Positions 26,406-35,601 of a DNA stretch of 50,958 bases are shown here, one piece after another. Source of the DNA: Mycobacterium sp. 1274761.0 (GTDB taxonomy: Bacteria; Actinomycetota; Actinomycetes; Mycobacteriales; Mycobacteriaceae); NCBI RefSeq assembly GCF_001668615.1, contig NZ_LZMC01000064.1:1-50958 (forward strand). The letters run 5' to 3'. The notes beneath the pieces are model-generated. The model made no database searches, had not been told where the DNA came from, and saw only the letters and a list, made by a program, of their open reading frames with translations. The first letter of the stretch is position 1; each line of letters starts with the position of its first letter. A program made the translations under genes and the position numbers.

Positions 26406-27020
26406 ATGCGTCGTGAAGTGACCACCCTGGATGAGCTGCGCGAGATCGTCGGGCATCCGAACACGTATGTCGCCAATAAGGTGAGTGCGCGGCTCTCACC
26501 TGCCCAGCAGGACTGGCTGGCTCACTCTCCGCTGGGTTTCGTGGCGACGACGGACGCAAGTGGTCGGGTCGATGTGTCCCCGAAAGGCGATCCACCGGGC
26601 TTCGTGCACATCATCGGCGACACTACGATCGCGATCCCCGAGCGGCCCGGCAACAAGCGCGTGGATGGCTACCTCAACGTGCTCCAGCGTCCGCATGTAG
26701 GCACCTTGTTCGTCATCCCGGGCCGCGGGGACACCCTGCGGATCAACGGCGTCGCGCGCATCCTCGCCGACGCCGACTACTTCGACGCCATGATCGTCGA
26801 GGGCAAGCGGCCGATCCTCGCGCTCGAGATCGACATCGAAGAGGTTTTCTTCCACTGCCCGAAGGCATTTCTGCGGTCCGACGCGTGGAACCCGGACAGC
26901 TGGAACCCCACTGCTGTGCCCAGTGTCGCCCGGCTCGCGCAGGCCATCAAGAAGGACATGGACCTCGACGAACTGGAGCGCTACTACAGCGACGACAACC
27001 TGCGGAAGATCCTCTATTGA
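26406..27020 (+). CDS. Pyridoxamine-phosphate-oxidase-fold protein
   Basis: A 204-residue PPOX-family protein (split beta-barrel) of the type that binds FMN or F420. Typical segments are SPLGFVATTDASGRVDVSPKG, abridged here as GFVATTDASGRVDVSPKG, then DTLRINGVARILAD and LEIDIEEVFFHCPKAFLRS. The 50-residue C-terminal extension (DLDELERYYSDDN) is seen in similar actinobacterial proteins. The reaction is unknown. Start ATG 26406. It follows menE by 41 bases. Confidence 0.85.
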   Translation: MRREVTTLDELREIVGHPNTYVANKVSARLSPAQQDWLAHSPLGFVATTDASGRVDVSPKGDPPGFVHIIGDTTIAIPERPGNKRVDGYLNVLQRPHVGTLFVIPGRGDTLRINGVARILADADYFDAMIVEGKRPILALEIDIEEVFFHCPKAFLRSDAWNPDSWNPTAVPSVARLAQAIKKDMDLDELERYYSDDNLRKILY

Positions 27021-27073
27021 CGCGATGAGCTGCTGATTGTTTCACGATCGCACGTTCGGGTAAGCCGCCGAAT

Positions 27074-27412
27074 ATGACGACGCAAGACACCCACTCCCGG
27101 CCGTCGCGCAGGATGACCCTGGTCAACTGGGGCTTGGCGCTGTCGACAATCATCGGCGCCGTAATCGTCGAGGGTTACGCGTTCGCACAGGTGATGGGCA
27201 CCGCCGGCTGCAGCGACCGAATCTGCCCCCATGAGGGCCCTGGCGACTTCCTTTTCGGGCTGATCATGTACGGGACGCCAGTGGTCGTGGTGGCCACCAT
27301 CATCATCACCATCTTCACCGCCCGGAAGCCGCGCGGATGGGTCCCGGCGGCGCTCGCGTGGGCACTACTGATTATCGCGTTCCTTATCCTCGCGGTGACA
27401 TTCCGGGGCTAA
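27074..27412 (+). CDS. Small three-helix membrane protein
   Basis: A 112-residue membrane protein with helices at about 17-40, 58-80 and 88-109. The loop between the first two holds a Cys pair (GCSDRICP), probably outside the cell and possibly a disulfide. No family is recognised. It starts at ATG 27074 and ends 24 bases before the LMF1-like gene. Confidence 0.72.
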   Translation: MTTQDTHSRPSRRMTLVNWGLALSTIIGAVIVEGYAFAQVMGTAGCSDRICPHEGPGDFLFGLIMYGTPVVVVATIIITIFTARKPRGWVPAALAWALLIIAFLILAVTFRG

Positions 27413-27436
27413 GCTCCCTTTCAGGGAGCGTGACCG

Positions 27437-28888
27437 GTGGATTGGCTGACAGCCCCCGAATGGTGGTGGGGCAGGCTGGTTTTGGAGCGCGGCGTTGCGG
27501 CTATCTACGTCGTGGCGTTTGTGTGCGCGGCACGACAGTTCCGCGGATTGATCGGCGACCGCGGCATGCTGCCGGTGCGGGAGTATCTGACGCGCCGCTC
27601 GTTTCGCACCGCGCCCAGCCTGTTTCACCTGCACTACTCCGACACTGCCTTTGCGGCCGTCTCTTGGGTTGGCGCAGCGGTGTCGGTCGCGATGGTGGTG
27701 GGGTTGGCCGACGCGGTATCGACGTGGGTGGCGATGCTGCTGTGGCTGTTGTTGTGGTTGCTCAACCTGTCCATCGTCAACGTCGGCCAGATTTGGTACT
27801 CGTTCGGGTGGGAGTCGCTCCTGCTGGAAGCGGGACTGCTGGTGGTCTTCGTCGGCAATGACGACGTTGCGCCGCCCGTCCTCGTGATGTGGCTGATCCG
27901 CTGGCTGCTGTTCCGGGTGGAGTTCGGCGCCGGGCTGATCAAGCTGCGGGGTGACCGCTGCTGGCGCGATCTGACGTGCCTGGACTACCACCATGAGACG
28001 CAACCCATGCCGGGCCCGCTCAGCTGGTTCTTCCACCACCTGCCGCGCCCGTTGCACAGAATAGAGGTGGCGGGCAACCACCTCGCGCAACTGATCGTTC
28101 CGTTTGGGCTGTTCGCTCCGCAGCCTATCGCCAGCATCGCTGCGGCCATCATCGCGATCACTCAGTTGTGGCTCGTGCTGTCCGGAAATTTCTGCTGGCT
28201 GAATTGGCTGACCATCGTCTTGGCGGTCAGCGTCATCGACGCCTCCGTCTTCGGTATCTCGGCATCTCCGGAGGCCGCGGCCACGCAACCGCTTTGGTAC
28301 GCCGTCGTCGTGATCGCGTTCACTGCGCTGATCGTGGTCCGCAGTTGGTATCCCGCCCGCAACCTGGTGTCGCGTCGACAGCGCATGAACGCCATATACG
28401 ACACACTGCACATGGTTAACACGTACGGGGCGTTCGGCAGCATCAATCGCACGCGAGAAGAAGTCATTCTGGAGGGGACGTCAGCGACCGACCCCGATGA
28501 CGAAACCTCCTGGGCGGAATACGATTTCAAGGGCAAGCCCGGCGACGTCCGCCGGATGCCGCGGCAGTGGAGCCCGTATCACCTACGACTCGACTGGTTG
28601 ATGTGGTTTCTCGCCATATCGCCGTCGTACGCGCAGACTTGGCTGATTGCGTTGTGCCGCGGCCTGCTGACCAACAACGACGCGATCATCCGGCTGCTGC
28701 GGACCAACCCGTTTCCCGATGCGCCGCCAACCTATGTGCGTGCGACGCTGTACCGCTATCGGTTCAGCACTCCGCATGAGCTCAGATCGCAACACGTCTG
28801 GTGGCACCGCGAGCGCATCGGCGAATACCTCGCGCCGATCGCTCTCGAGGAGGCGGCATATCTGAGCCGTCGGTTCGGAGCGGGATAA
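27437..28888 (+). CDS. Lipase maturation factor (LMF1) family membrane protein
   Basis: A 483-residue polytopic protein. Conserved LMF blocks include NVGQIWYSFGWESLLLEAG, FRVEFGAGLIKLRGDRCWRD, DLTCLDYHHETQPMP and the C-terminal soluble part with WAEYDFKGKPGDVRRMPRQW and HLRLDWLMWF. Human LMF1 helps fold lipases in the ER; bacterial members are widespread but their clients are unknown. GTG 27437 has CAGGGAG 8 bases upstream. The following gene is 38 bases away. Confidence 0.88.
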   Translation: MDWLTAPEWWWGRLVLERGVAAIYVVAFVCAARQFRGLIGDRGMLPVREYLTRRSFRTAPSLFHLHYSDTAFAAVSWVGAAVSVAMVVGLADAVSTWVAMLLWLLLWLLNLSIVNVGQIWYSFGWESLLLEAGLLVVFVGNDDVAPPVLVMWLIRWLLFRVEFGAGLIKLRGDRCWRDLTCLDYHHETQPMPGPLSWFFHHLPRPLHRIEVAGNHLAQLIVPFGLFAPQPIASIAAAIIAITQLWLVLSGNFCWLNWLTIVLAVSVIDASVFGISASPEAAATQPLWYAVVVIAFTALIVVRSWYPARNLVSRRQRMNAIYDTLHMVNTYGAFGSINRTREEVILEGTSATDPDDETSWAEYDFKGKPGDVRRMPRQWSPYHLRLDWLMWFLAISPSYAQTWLIALCRGLLTNNDAIIRLLRTNPFPDAPPTYVRATLYRYRFSTPHELRSQHVWWHRERIGEYLAPIALEEAAYLSRRFGAG

Positions 28889-28926
28889 GTGGTCGCAGAA
28901 GGTGTCGTTGCCCCTACCCTGACGGG

Positions 28927-30291
28927 GTGTCCGGGCTGAAGATAGCGCGACGAGATGCGATAGCGGTTTTGCTCGCCGTCATCCTGGTAGTGGCGGCGTT
29001 CGTCATCCCCCACCTGCATCTCGACGTCGTGACACCGCTGATCAACGCGACGCCCCAACGAATACACGACTTCGCGGACGCCGCGCCGATCTTCGGCTGG
29101 TGGAAAACACGGGTGGGCTGGGGCACGCCGGCAGCCGTCCTCATCGGAATCGCGGCGGTGTGGTGGGGCCCGCCGCTCGCGCAGCGGCTGCCGTGGCGTG
29201 CGCTGACGTTGGCGACGTGGGCGACGTCTTGCCTGTGGGCGTTCTCGCTGGCCATGATCGACGGCTGGCAGCGCGGTTTCGCCGGCCGCCTCACTGCGCG
29301 CCACGAGTATCTGCGGCAGGTGCCGACCATCGACGACATTGCGCAGGCGCTCAGCAGCTTCTCTCGCAGGATCCTGGACTATCAACCCGATTCGTGGACT
29401 ACCCATGTGTCCGGGCACCCGCCGGGGGCGCTGCTGACATTCGTCTGGCTCGACCGTATCGGGCTGAGCGGTGGCGCGTGGGCGGGACTGCTGTGCCTAC
29501 TGGTCGGGTCGAGCGCGGCCGCCGCCATCATCGTCGCGGTGCGCGCCGTCGCCGACGAACCGACCGCTCGACTGGCCGCGCCCTTCGTCGCGGTCGCGCC
29601 CACCGCCATCTGGGTCGCCGTGTCGGCCGACGGGTACTTCGCCGGGGTGGCCGCCTGGGGCATTGCCCTGCTTGCGCTGGCCGTGAAGCAGCGGGTGCGG
29701 GTGCCGCTGCTGGTCGCGGGCGGCTCGGGGCTGTTATTAGGATGGGCGCTCTTCCTCAACTACGGGCTTGCGCTGATCGGGTTCCTGGCCCTGGCGGTCT
29801 TGATCACAGCGGTCGACTGGCAGACCGCGCTGCGCACGTTGGTGCCCGCCGCGGTGATGGCCGGCTTCGTCGTCGGAGCGTTCTTCGCGTTCGGATTTTG
29901 GTGGCTTGACGGCTATCAGCTTGTGCAGGAGCGCTATTGGCAGGGCATCGCGCACGATCGACCGTTTCAATACTGGTCGTGGGCGAACTTCGCTTCGGTC
30001 GTCTGCGCGATCGGGCTGGGCAGCGTCGCGGGGATCGGCCGGGCGTTCGAAATCACCGCCATCCGCAGAGCACCCGGCATTCACCTGCTGGTGCTGAGCG
30101 CGTTGCTGGCGATCATCTGCGCCGACCTGAGCATGCTGAGCAAGGCGGAAACCGAACGCATCTGGCTGCCGTTCACAATGTGGCTGACGGCGGCGCCGGC
30201 ATTGTTGCCGCCGCAGTCGCACCGCTTCTGGTTGGGGCTCAACGTCCTTGGTGCCATCGTACTGAACAGCGTCATCTTGACGAACTGGTGA
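28927..30291 (+). CDS. Polytopic membrane protein (Rv0541-like)
   Basis: A 454-residue protein with about ten to eleven membrane helices. A large loop near residue 150 has DYQPDSWTTHVSGHPPGALL, an arrangement like the conserved external loops of GT-C type glycosyltransferases, and FWWLDGYQLVQERYW lies later. A lipid-linked sugar transferase role is therefore possible but not shown. The GTG at 28927 is chosen as the first start after the LMF1 stop. Rv0541c occupies the same place next to menE in M. tuberculosis. Confidence 0.82.
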   Translation: MSGLKIARRDAIAVLLAVILVVAAFVIPHLHLDVVTPLINATPQRIHDFADAAPIFGWWKTRVGWGTPAAVLIGIAAVWWGPPLAQRLPWRALTLATWATSCLWAFSLAMIDGWQRGFAGRLTARHEYLRQVPTIDDIAQALSSFSRRILDYQPDSWTTHVSGHPPGALLTFVWLDRIGLSGGAWAGLLCLLVGSSAAAAIIVAVRAVADEPTARLAAPFVAVAPTAIWVAVSADGYFAGVAAWGIALLALAVKQRVRVPLLVAGGSGLLLGWALFLNYGLALIGFLALAVLITAVDWQTALRTLVPAAVMAGFVVGAFFAFGFWWLDGYQLVQERYWQGIAHDRPFQYWSWANFASVVCAIGLGSVAGIGRAFEITAIRRAPGIHLLVLSALLAIICADLSMLSKAETERIWLPFTMWLTAAPALLPPQSHRFWLGLNVLGAIVLNSVILTNW

Positions 30292-30369
30292 GCATGCAGA
30301 CTTCTTTCTGAGCGGTGACATTGCGCCGTTGACGGCATGAAGCACCATCTACGGCGGCATAATCGGGTC

Positions 30370-31629
30370 ATGGCGGACTTGCGCCTGGCCGCGCGCATCC
30401 AGCGCTGGCGTAGCCCGTTGCGCGGCCTCTGGCTGACGTCGGTGTTGGGCTCGGTGTTGCTGACGACGTTGCCGATCGTGATCCTCACCGGCCTGCTGTC
30501 CTATATCGCCTACGGGCCGCGGTTCGGCCAGGCCATCCCCGCCGATGTCGGATGGCTGAAACTGCCGACCTTCGATTGGCCGACCGAACCCGCATGGATC
30601 TACCGGCTCAACCAAGGACTGCACGTCGGTGTCGGGCTGGTCCTGATTCCCGTCGTGCTGGCCAAGCTGTGGTCGGTCATCCCAAGATTGTTCGAGTGGC
30701 CACCGGCACGGTCGGTCGCACAAGCGCTGGAACGGCTTTCGCTCGTCATGCTGGTCGGTGGCATTCTGTTCGAAATCATCACCGGCGTACTGAACATCCA
30801 GTACGACTATATCTTCGGGTTCAGCTTTTACACCGCGCACTACTTCGGCGCTTGGGTGTTCATCGCCGGCTTTTTCGTCCACATCACCATCAAGATTCCG
30901 CGGATGTGGTCAGGGTTGCGGTCCATGCGGATGCGGGATGTATTGCGCACGAACCGATCCGAGACCATCCCGGAACCGTACGAGCCCGACGGCCTGGTTG
31001 CCGAAAACCCGACGGCCCCGACGATGAGCCGCCGCGGCGCACTTGCACTGATTGGCGGCGGCGCGCTGCTCATCGCAGTCATCACCGCTGGCCAGACCCT
31101 CGGCGGCGCCACTCGTAAAGCAGCGCTGCTGCTGCCCCGCGGCCGCACGCGCGGCGACGGTCCAGCCGGCTTTCAGGTGAACCGTACGGCACGGGCGGCC
31201 GGTATCACACCGGAGGCTACTGGCGATCGGTGGCGTCTCACGTTGACCGGCGGGACGTCGCCGGTGGCACTCGACCGGAAAGCATTGAGCGCCATGCCAC
31301 AGCACACCGCGCGCCTTCCGATCGCGTGTGTCGAGGGCTGGTCGACGACCGAGACGTGGACCGGAGTGCCGTTGCGCGATCTCGCCCGGCTGGCCGGCGT
31401 GTCCCTCCCTGCGTCGGCCTTCGTGCGTTCAGTCGAACGACGCGGCGGGTTCAATCGCGCCACCCTGCAGGCGAACCAGATCAGCCACCCGGATGCCCTT
31501 CTGGCGCTTCGTGTCAACGATGCGGACCTCTCCCCCGATCACGGCTATCCGGCGCGGATCATCGTCCCCGGCCTGCCGGGCGTACACAACACGAAATGGG
31601 TGTCGTCAATCGATTTCAGGGCGAGCTGA
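30370..31629 (+). CDS. Membrane cytochrome b-like / molybdopterin oxidoreductase fusion
   Basis: A 419-residue two-part protein. The first 200 residues contain about five helices with histidines placed as in cytochrome b561/ferric-reductase-type haem proteins (NQGLHVGVGL; YTAHYFGAWVFIAGFFVHITI). The C-terminal part, after a further helix, is a sulfite-oxidase-fold molybdopterin domain with the Mo-ligand cysteine in IACVEGWSTTETWTGVPL and YPARIIVPGLPGVHNTKWV. It probably exchanges electrons between the quinone pool and an outside substrate. The ATG at 30370 is chosen over 30337, which adds a non-conserved tail. Confidence 0.86.
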   Translation: MADLRLAARIQRWRSPLRGLWLTSVLGSVLLTTLPIVILTGLLSYIAYGPRFGQAIPADVGWLKLPTFDWPTEPAWIYRLNQGLHVGVGLVLIPVVLAKLWSVIPRLFEWPPARSVAQALERLSLVMLVGGILFEIITGVLNIQYDYIFGFSFYTAHYFGAWVFIAGFFVHITIKIPRMWSGLRSMRMRDVLRTNRSETIPEPYEPDGLVAENPTAPTMSRRGALALIGGGALLIAVITAGQTLGGATRKAALLLPRGRTRGDGPAGFQVNRTARAAGITPEATGDRWRLTLTGGTSPVALDRKALSAMPQHTARLPIACVEGWSTTETWTGVPLRDLARLAGVSLPASAFVRSVERRGGFNRATLQANQISHPDALLALRVNDADLSPDHGYPARIIVPGLPGVHNTKWVSSIDFRAS

Positions 31630-31630
31630 C

Positions 31631-32143
31631 GTGCGTCGCGTCTGGCAGCGATTCCGCGCGGTCTACGGCTCGAGCCCTCTGCACCTGCTGACGCTCATCG
31701 CGGGCTTCGCGTTGGCCGGGTACGTGCTGACCACTGTCAGACCGGTCACATTGTGGAACCCCCACACGTGGTGGCAGTCGATCGTGGTTTGGTTCGCGGC
31801 CGCAATCATCGCCCATGACCTCGTGCTGTTCCCCGTCTACGCACTGACCGACCGGATCCTGATGGCGGGCAGCCGGATTCCACTGACTAGACGTGGGCCG
31901 TCGGTGCCGGTTCTGAACTATGTGCGGGTGCCCGCTTTGGGGGCCGGACTCACGCTGCTGGTGTTCCTACCGGGGATCATCCGGCAGGGCGCGCCCACCT
32001 ACCTTGCCGCCACCGGGCAGACGCAGGAGCCGTTCCTTGGCCGCTGGTTAGTGTTGACGGCAGCGATGTTCGCGGCCAGCGCGGTGTGCTACGCCATGCG
32101 GTTGCTGACGGCTACGCGTGGAGCGCCTAAGCCGCGAGAGTAG
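31631..32143 (+). CDS. Four-helix membrane protein
   Basis: A 170-residue membrane protein with four predicted helices (about 15-35, 45-70, 98-118, 138-160). GTG 31631 follows the oxidoreductase stop by one base, so it is its translational partner and may complete the membrane part. No named family is recognised. Its 3' end overlaps the convergent methyltransferase gene by 17 bases. Confidence 0.78.
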   Translation: MRRVWQRFRAVYGSSPLHLLTLIAGFALAGYVLTTVRPVTLWNPHTWWQSIVVWFAAAIIAHDLVLFPVYALTDRILMAGSRIPLTRRGPSVPVLNYVRVPALGAGLTLLVFLPGIIRQGAPTYLAATGQTQEPFLGRWLVLTAAMFAASAVCYAMRLLTATRGAPKPRE

Positions 32144-32753
32144 CGAATACGCGCCTACCGATGCGGTGGATGTCGGTCAACATGAAGCCCGCTTCCTCGG
32201 CGAGCGTGGCGGCGTGATCGATGCCGACTGCCGCCCAGCGGAACCACGGCCCCACGGTGCCAACCGACTCGAGTCGAACCATTCCGGATTGCACACCCTT
32301 TGTCGCGGTGTCGAATTCGACGATACAGCGGCCACCGGGACGCAGCAGCTCGGCCGCTCGGCGCAGCACGCGGCCGGGGTCGCCGCCCAGCCCGACGTTG
32401 CCGTCGGCCAGCAGGGCGGTGTGCCAACGTCCGGTCGCCGGAAGGGCGTCGAATAGGTCTCGCCGAAGAGCGGGGGCTCCGTTGCGATGAGCCAGCGCCA
32501 CGGCGGTCGGCGACTGGTCGACGCCCAGGGCCGGTATGCCGCGACGAATGAGAGCGGCCACCAATCGCCCTGGACCGCAACCCAAGTCGATTGTCGGGCC
32601 TTCGCAGAGGTCGACGACCGCTTTGTCAAAGCCGTGATCGGCGTGCCGCCCGCCCAACCATGTTCGCACCGGCAGTTGACGGACCGCGCCGTCGTCGTAG
32701 CGGATCCAGCAATCCTCACCGTCGAGAGCGCGCTCGTACAGATGGCCCATCAT
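32127..32753 (-). CDS. SAM-dependent methyltransferase
   Basis: A 208-residue class I methyltransferase. Motif I is TIDLGCGPGRLVAALIRRG, acid loop ALGVDQSPTAVALAHRN, and LLRPGGRCIVEFDT is the later conserved strand. The ATG at 32753 is chosen because AAGGACGG lies upstream and it starts one base after the DUF2064 stop; the open frame continues upstream into that gene. The acceptor is unknown; co-transcription with a GT2 and a DUF2064 protein suggests a sugar or lipid product. Confidence 0.85.
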   Translation of the reverse strand: MMGHLYERALDGEDCWIRYDDGAVRQLPVRTWLGGRHADHGFDKAVVDLCEGPTIDLGCGPGRLVAALIRRGIPALGVDQSPTAVALAHRNGAPALRRDLFDALPATGRWHTALLADGNVGLGGDPGRVLRRAAELLRPGGRCIVEFDTATKGVQSGMVRLESVGTVGPWFRWAAVGIDHAATLAEEAGFMLTDIHRIGRRVFATLAA

Positions 32754-32754
32754 G

Positions 32755-33420
32755 TCAGATCCGTCCTTGTCTGGTCGCGCGGACGAAGCTGCTGTGCGGC
32801 GCACAATCCGGCCGTACCAGTTCCACGTCGTCGGCGGTATCGACGTCGGACAGTTCGTCCACCAATGTCACCGCTAATCCGTTGCGCTGCAGCGCCTCTA
32901 GCGTCGTGGGGCCGGTGTACGAGCGTGAGGTCGGGATGGTGTGCAGGCAGTCGGCCATCGCCGGATCGGTCACCCCGAGCACCCACCAGCCGCCGTCTCG
33001 AGCGAGGCCGAACACGACGTCTGTCGACAGCAGCGACTGTGCACACTCGGTCAGTAGCTCGGCGGTTACCTGAGGGGTATCCGATGCGATCAATAGCACG
33101 GGGCGACGCCCGGCGATCGTCGCGGCGTCGACGATGGCGTTGGCCAGGCGGGCAGAGAAGTCGTCGCCGCGCTGTTCTATGACACGTAAAGCGGTTAGCC
33201 GCGAACGGATTTCAGCGCTGCGGCTGGCATGGTCAAGGTCGCCGGTGAGCGCCACCACGCGCTCTTGCACCGGGGTCGCCTTCACGGCGTCGAGCGTGTC
33301 CAGGAGCATTGCCGCAGCGATGTCGGCGGCAGCCTGGTCACCGACCGCGGCGGCCAGTCGCGTCTTCGCGAAACCCGGGACGGGTGCTTTGGCGATGACG
33401 ACCATCGTCACTGGTATCAC
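32755..33420 (-). CDS. DUF2064 / TIGR04282-type nucleotidyl- or glycosyltransferase (Rv0540-like)
   Basis: A 221-residue GT-A-fold protein. MVVIAKAPVPGFAKTRLAAAVG is the conserved nucleotide-binding start, then LLIASDTPQVTAELL and DVVFGLARDGGWWVLGV. Members of this family are annotated in arsenosugar synthesis, but mycobacterial ones have no known substrate. The GTG at 33420 overlaps the GT2 stop (GTGA), with a second GTG at 33408 and ATG at 33402 as alternatives. M. tuberculosis Rv0540 is the likely orthologue. Confidence 0.85.
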   Translation of the reverse strand: MIPVTMVVIAKAPVPGFAKTRLAAAVGDQAAADIAAAMLLDTLDAVKATPVQERVVALTGDLDHASRSAEIRSRLTALRVIEQRGDDFSARLANAIVDAATIAGRRPVLLIASDTPQVTAELLTECAQSLLSTDVVFGLARDGGWWVLGVTDPAMADCLHTIPTSRSYTGPTTLEALQRNGLAVTLVDELSDVDTADDVELVRPDCAPHSSFVRATRQGRI

Positions 33421-34070
33421 GAGATCGCCCGCCAGAAGTCCAGTCCCGCGTGGATACTCCCGCGAAGCGAGCCGCTGACCTTCGACTTGCCGCCGGTGCG
33501 CGGACCGTAGGGGACGTCGCGCTCGACGACCTTCCAACCGGCCTGTGCCGCGCGAACCATGAGTTCGACCGGGTAGCCGGTACGGCGGTCGGTGATGCCG
33601 AGCGCAAGCAAGGGTTCGCGTCGGGCGACGCGCATAGGCGCGATGTCGTGCACCGGCAGCCCGTAGCGGGTGCGCAGCCGCCAGCACACGAGCGCCGTGC
33701 CGAGCCGCGCATGCCACGGCCAGTGCAGCCCTGGCACCGGGCGCCGGCGACCGATGGCCATGTCGGCGCCGCGGTCGAGTTCGTCGACCAGGACGGGCAG
33801 TTGCGCGGGATCGAGCGACCCGTCGGCGTCGACGACCGCGACGATGGGAGTAGTCGCTGCCTCGATCCCGGCATGCACGGCTGACCCGTAGCCGGGTCGG
33901 TGTTCGGTGACGACGTCGGCTCCGTGCCGGCGCGCTACATCGGCGGTGCCGTCAGTGCTGTTGTTGTCGACCACCAGCGCCCTGTACCCGGATGGCACGG
34001 CGGTAAGCACGCCCGGCAGTGAGGTGGCTTCGTTGAGGCAGGGCAGCACCACCGTGACAGCGTCGGCCAT
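33417..34070 (-). CDS. GT2 glycosyltransferase, DPM1-like (Rv0539-like)
   Basis: A 217-residue GT-A glycosyltransferase of family GT2. VTVVLPCLNEATSLPGVL, ALVVDNNSTDGTADVARRHG and the metal motif VAVVDADGSLDP are clear, and YPVELMVRAAQAGWKVVERD follows. It lacks membrane helices. Polyprenyl-phosphate sugar transfer is the usual role of relatives. It heads a three-gene operon with DUF2064 and the methyltransferase, and is divergent or separated from the HNH gene by 42 bases. Confidence 0.87.
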   Translation of the reverse strand: MADAVTVVLPCLNEATSLPGVLTAVPSGYRALVVDNNSTDGTADVARRHGADVVTEHRPGYGSAVHAGIEAATTPIVAVVDADGSLDPAQLPVLVDELDRGADMAIGRRRPVPGLHWPWHARLGTALVCWRLRTRYGLPVHDIAPMRVARREPLLALGITDRRTGYPVELMVRAAQAGWKVVERDVPYGPRTGGKSKVSGSLRGSIHAGLDFWRAIS

Positions 34071-34112
34071 AGCTGTCGACGCTAGGCCAGCTGCTGCTCG
34101 GACACCACAGAA

Positions 34113-35486
34113 CTACTCCTCGTCGTCCGGTGGTAGTAGGTAGTTCTCGGGGTGGTGGTAGTTGTTGATGCGGTGTTGGCCGGTGTCGAGGTGGGGTGGG
34201 GGGATCCATTCGACTTTGCCGTCGTGGCGTATTCGTGTTGTCCAGCCGCCTTTTTCGACCAGCAGGTTGTGGGGTTTGCAGGCCAGCACCTCTTCGTCGA
34301 CGTTGGTGTTGCCGCCGCGTGCCCAGGGCTTCTTGCCGTGGTGGGCCTGGCAGCGGTAACCCGGTGCGGTGCAGCCGGGGAAGGTGCAGCCGCGGTCGCG
34401 GGAATGCAGCACGATGCGTTGGCCGGGTGAGGCGCAGCGCCTTGTGCGGCCGAGGTAAAGCGGGATGCGGGTGTAGTCGTCGAAGATGACCAGGTAGTGG
34501 TAGGCGTGGCTGGCCATCCGGATGAGATCAGACATCGGCAGCACGCTGCCCCCGCCGGTGACAGCGTGCCCGGCACCGGCTTCGAGCTCTTTCAATGTGG
34601 TGGACACGATCACCGACACCGGTAACCCGTTGTGCTGGCCCAGCTGCCCCGAAGCCAGCAGCGAGCGGGCCATCGCCTTGAACGCGTCATGGTTGCGTTG
34701 GCGCTGGGAGCGGGCATCTCGGTGTTTGGCCGCGTCGGTGGGTGGCTCATCGACGGCGGGTTGATTGTCGTCGGGGTTACACATGCCGGGTGCGGCCAGT
34801 TTGGCTTGTACGGCTTCCCAGTAGGTGCGCGCTTCGGCGTCGAAACGTCCCCGGACCTCGCTCATGCCGTCGGGGCCCGGTTCGCTGACGGTGAAGTAGG
34901 CCTTGCGCGCCCGGTCGGCGTCGGTCGGGGCGGGGCCGTCCTGATCGAGGAGGTGGGCCAGCCGGGCGGCGGCCTTGTCGAGTTGGGCGGGTCCCAGCCC
35001 GGCAGCGAGCGTGGCCAACTGGATCTCGGCCTGTTCGCGGGTCGCGTAGTCCACGGCGTTGGGCAGCTTGTGGAAGAACGTGCGGATGGTGTTGATGTGG
35101 TCGGCGCCGATGGTGCCCTGCGCTTGGCTCGCCGCGGTGGCGGGCAGCCGCGGCGGCAGCGGTTCACCCGACAGGGCGGTACGCGGACCCAGGTCGTCGG
35201 CTTCGGCGATGCGGCGTTTGGCCTCGGCCCGGCTGATCCGCAACGCTGTGGCCAAGGCGTCGACCAGGCAGGTGGCGCCCAACACGTTAGAGGCGCCTTC
35301 GGCGGCCAGCTGGTTGATCAACGGGTGCTGGGCAGAAGGCGTCCGGCGGCGATGGCTCTCGAGGCGCACCAGCAGGTTCTTCTTCTCCGTCACCGTCAGC
35401 GCGTCGTAGGACAGCGCGGCCACCGCCGCCAGGGCGGCGTCGAGGGTGGCATACGCCGCCTCGATGTCCTCGCGGGTCGAACCCAT
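34113..35486 (-). CDS. DUF222/HNH endonuclease-type protein (13E12 repeat family)
   Basis: A 457-residue protein of the mycobacterial 13E12 family. A helical DUF222 domain covers about residues 10-290 and an HNH zinc-ribbon module follows: CTFPGCTAPGYRCQAHHG, WARGGNT, then ACKPHNLLVEKGGW. The last HNH part is degenerate compared with ideal enzymes (CKPHN in place of CxxHH). ATG 35486 is selected because a perfect SOS box ends four bases upstream, and a -10 TAGTGT within it places transcription at the ATG (leaderless). A TTG at 35516 would put the operator inside the coding sequence. The role in DNA damage is an inference from the operator. Confidence 0.88.
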   Translation of the reverse strand: MGSTREDIEAAYATLDAALAAVAALSYDALTVTEKKNLLVRLESHRRRTPSAQHPLINQLAAEGASNVLGATCLVDALATALRISRAEAKRRIAEADDLGPRTALSGEPLPPRLPATAASQAQGTIGADHINTIRTFFHKLPNAVDYATREQAEIQLATLAAGLGPAQLDKAAARLAHLLDQDGPAPTDADRARKAYFTVSEPGPDGMSEVRGRFDAEARTYWEAVQAKLAAPGMCNPDDNQPAVDEPPTDAAKHRDARSQRQRNHDAFKAMARSLLASGQLGQHNGLPVSVIVSTTLKELEAGAGHAVTGGGSVLPMSDLIRMASHAYHYLVIFDDYTRIPLYLGRTRRCASPGQRIVLHSRDRGCTFPGCTAPGYRCQAHHGKKPWARGGNTNVDEEVLACKPHNLLVEKGGWTTRIRHDGKVEWIPPPHLDTGQHRINNYHHPENYLLPPDDEE

Positions 35487-35489
35487 ATA

Positions 35490-35505
35490 TCGAACACTAG
35501 TTCGA
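35490..35505 (-). promoter_or_regulatory. LexA SOS box of the HNH gene
   Basis: TCGAACTAGTGTTCGA on the minus strand is a perfect palindrome in its arms and matches the mycobacterial SOS consensus TCGAACnnnnGTTCGA at all 12 fixed positions. It spans the -10-like TAGTGT just before ATG 35486. LexA binding would block transcription until DNA damage. Confidence 0.85.
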
Positions 35506-35601
35506 TCTACCGACAAACCCGACTGCGAATGTGACTACCGAAACCAAAGTGACAGAAGAGATTTGAAGAGTTCGAGCGGCCCTGGGCAAGCGGTCTTGTA
35601 C

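Noticed and set aside
34113..35486. HNH gene as part of an insertion element or prophage
   Set aside because: No terminal repeats, integrase, transposase or tRNA junction flank it; 13E12 genes are often dispersed alone.
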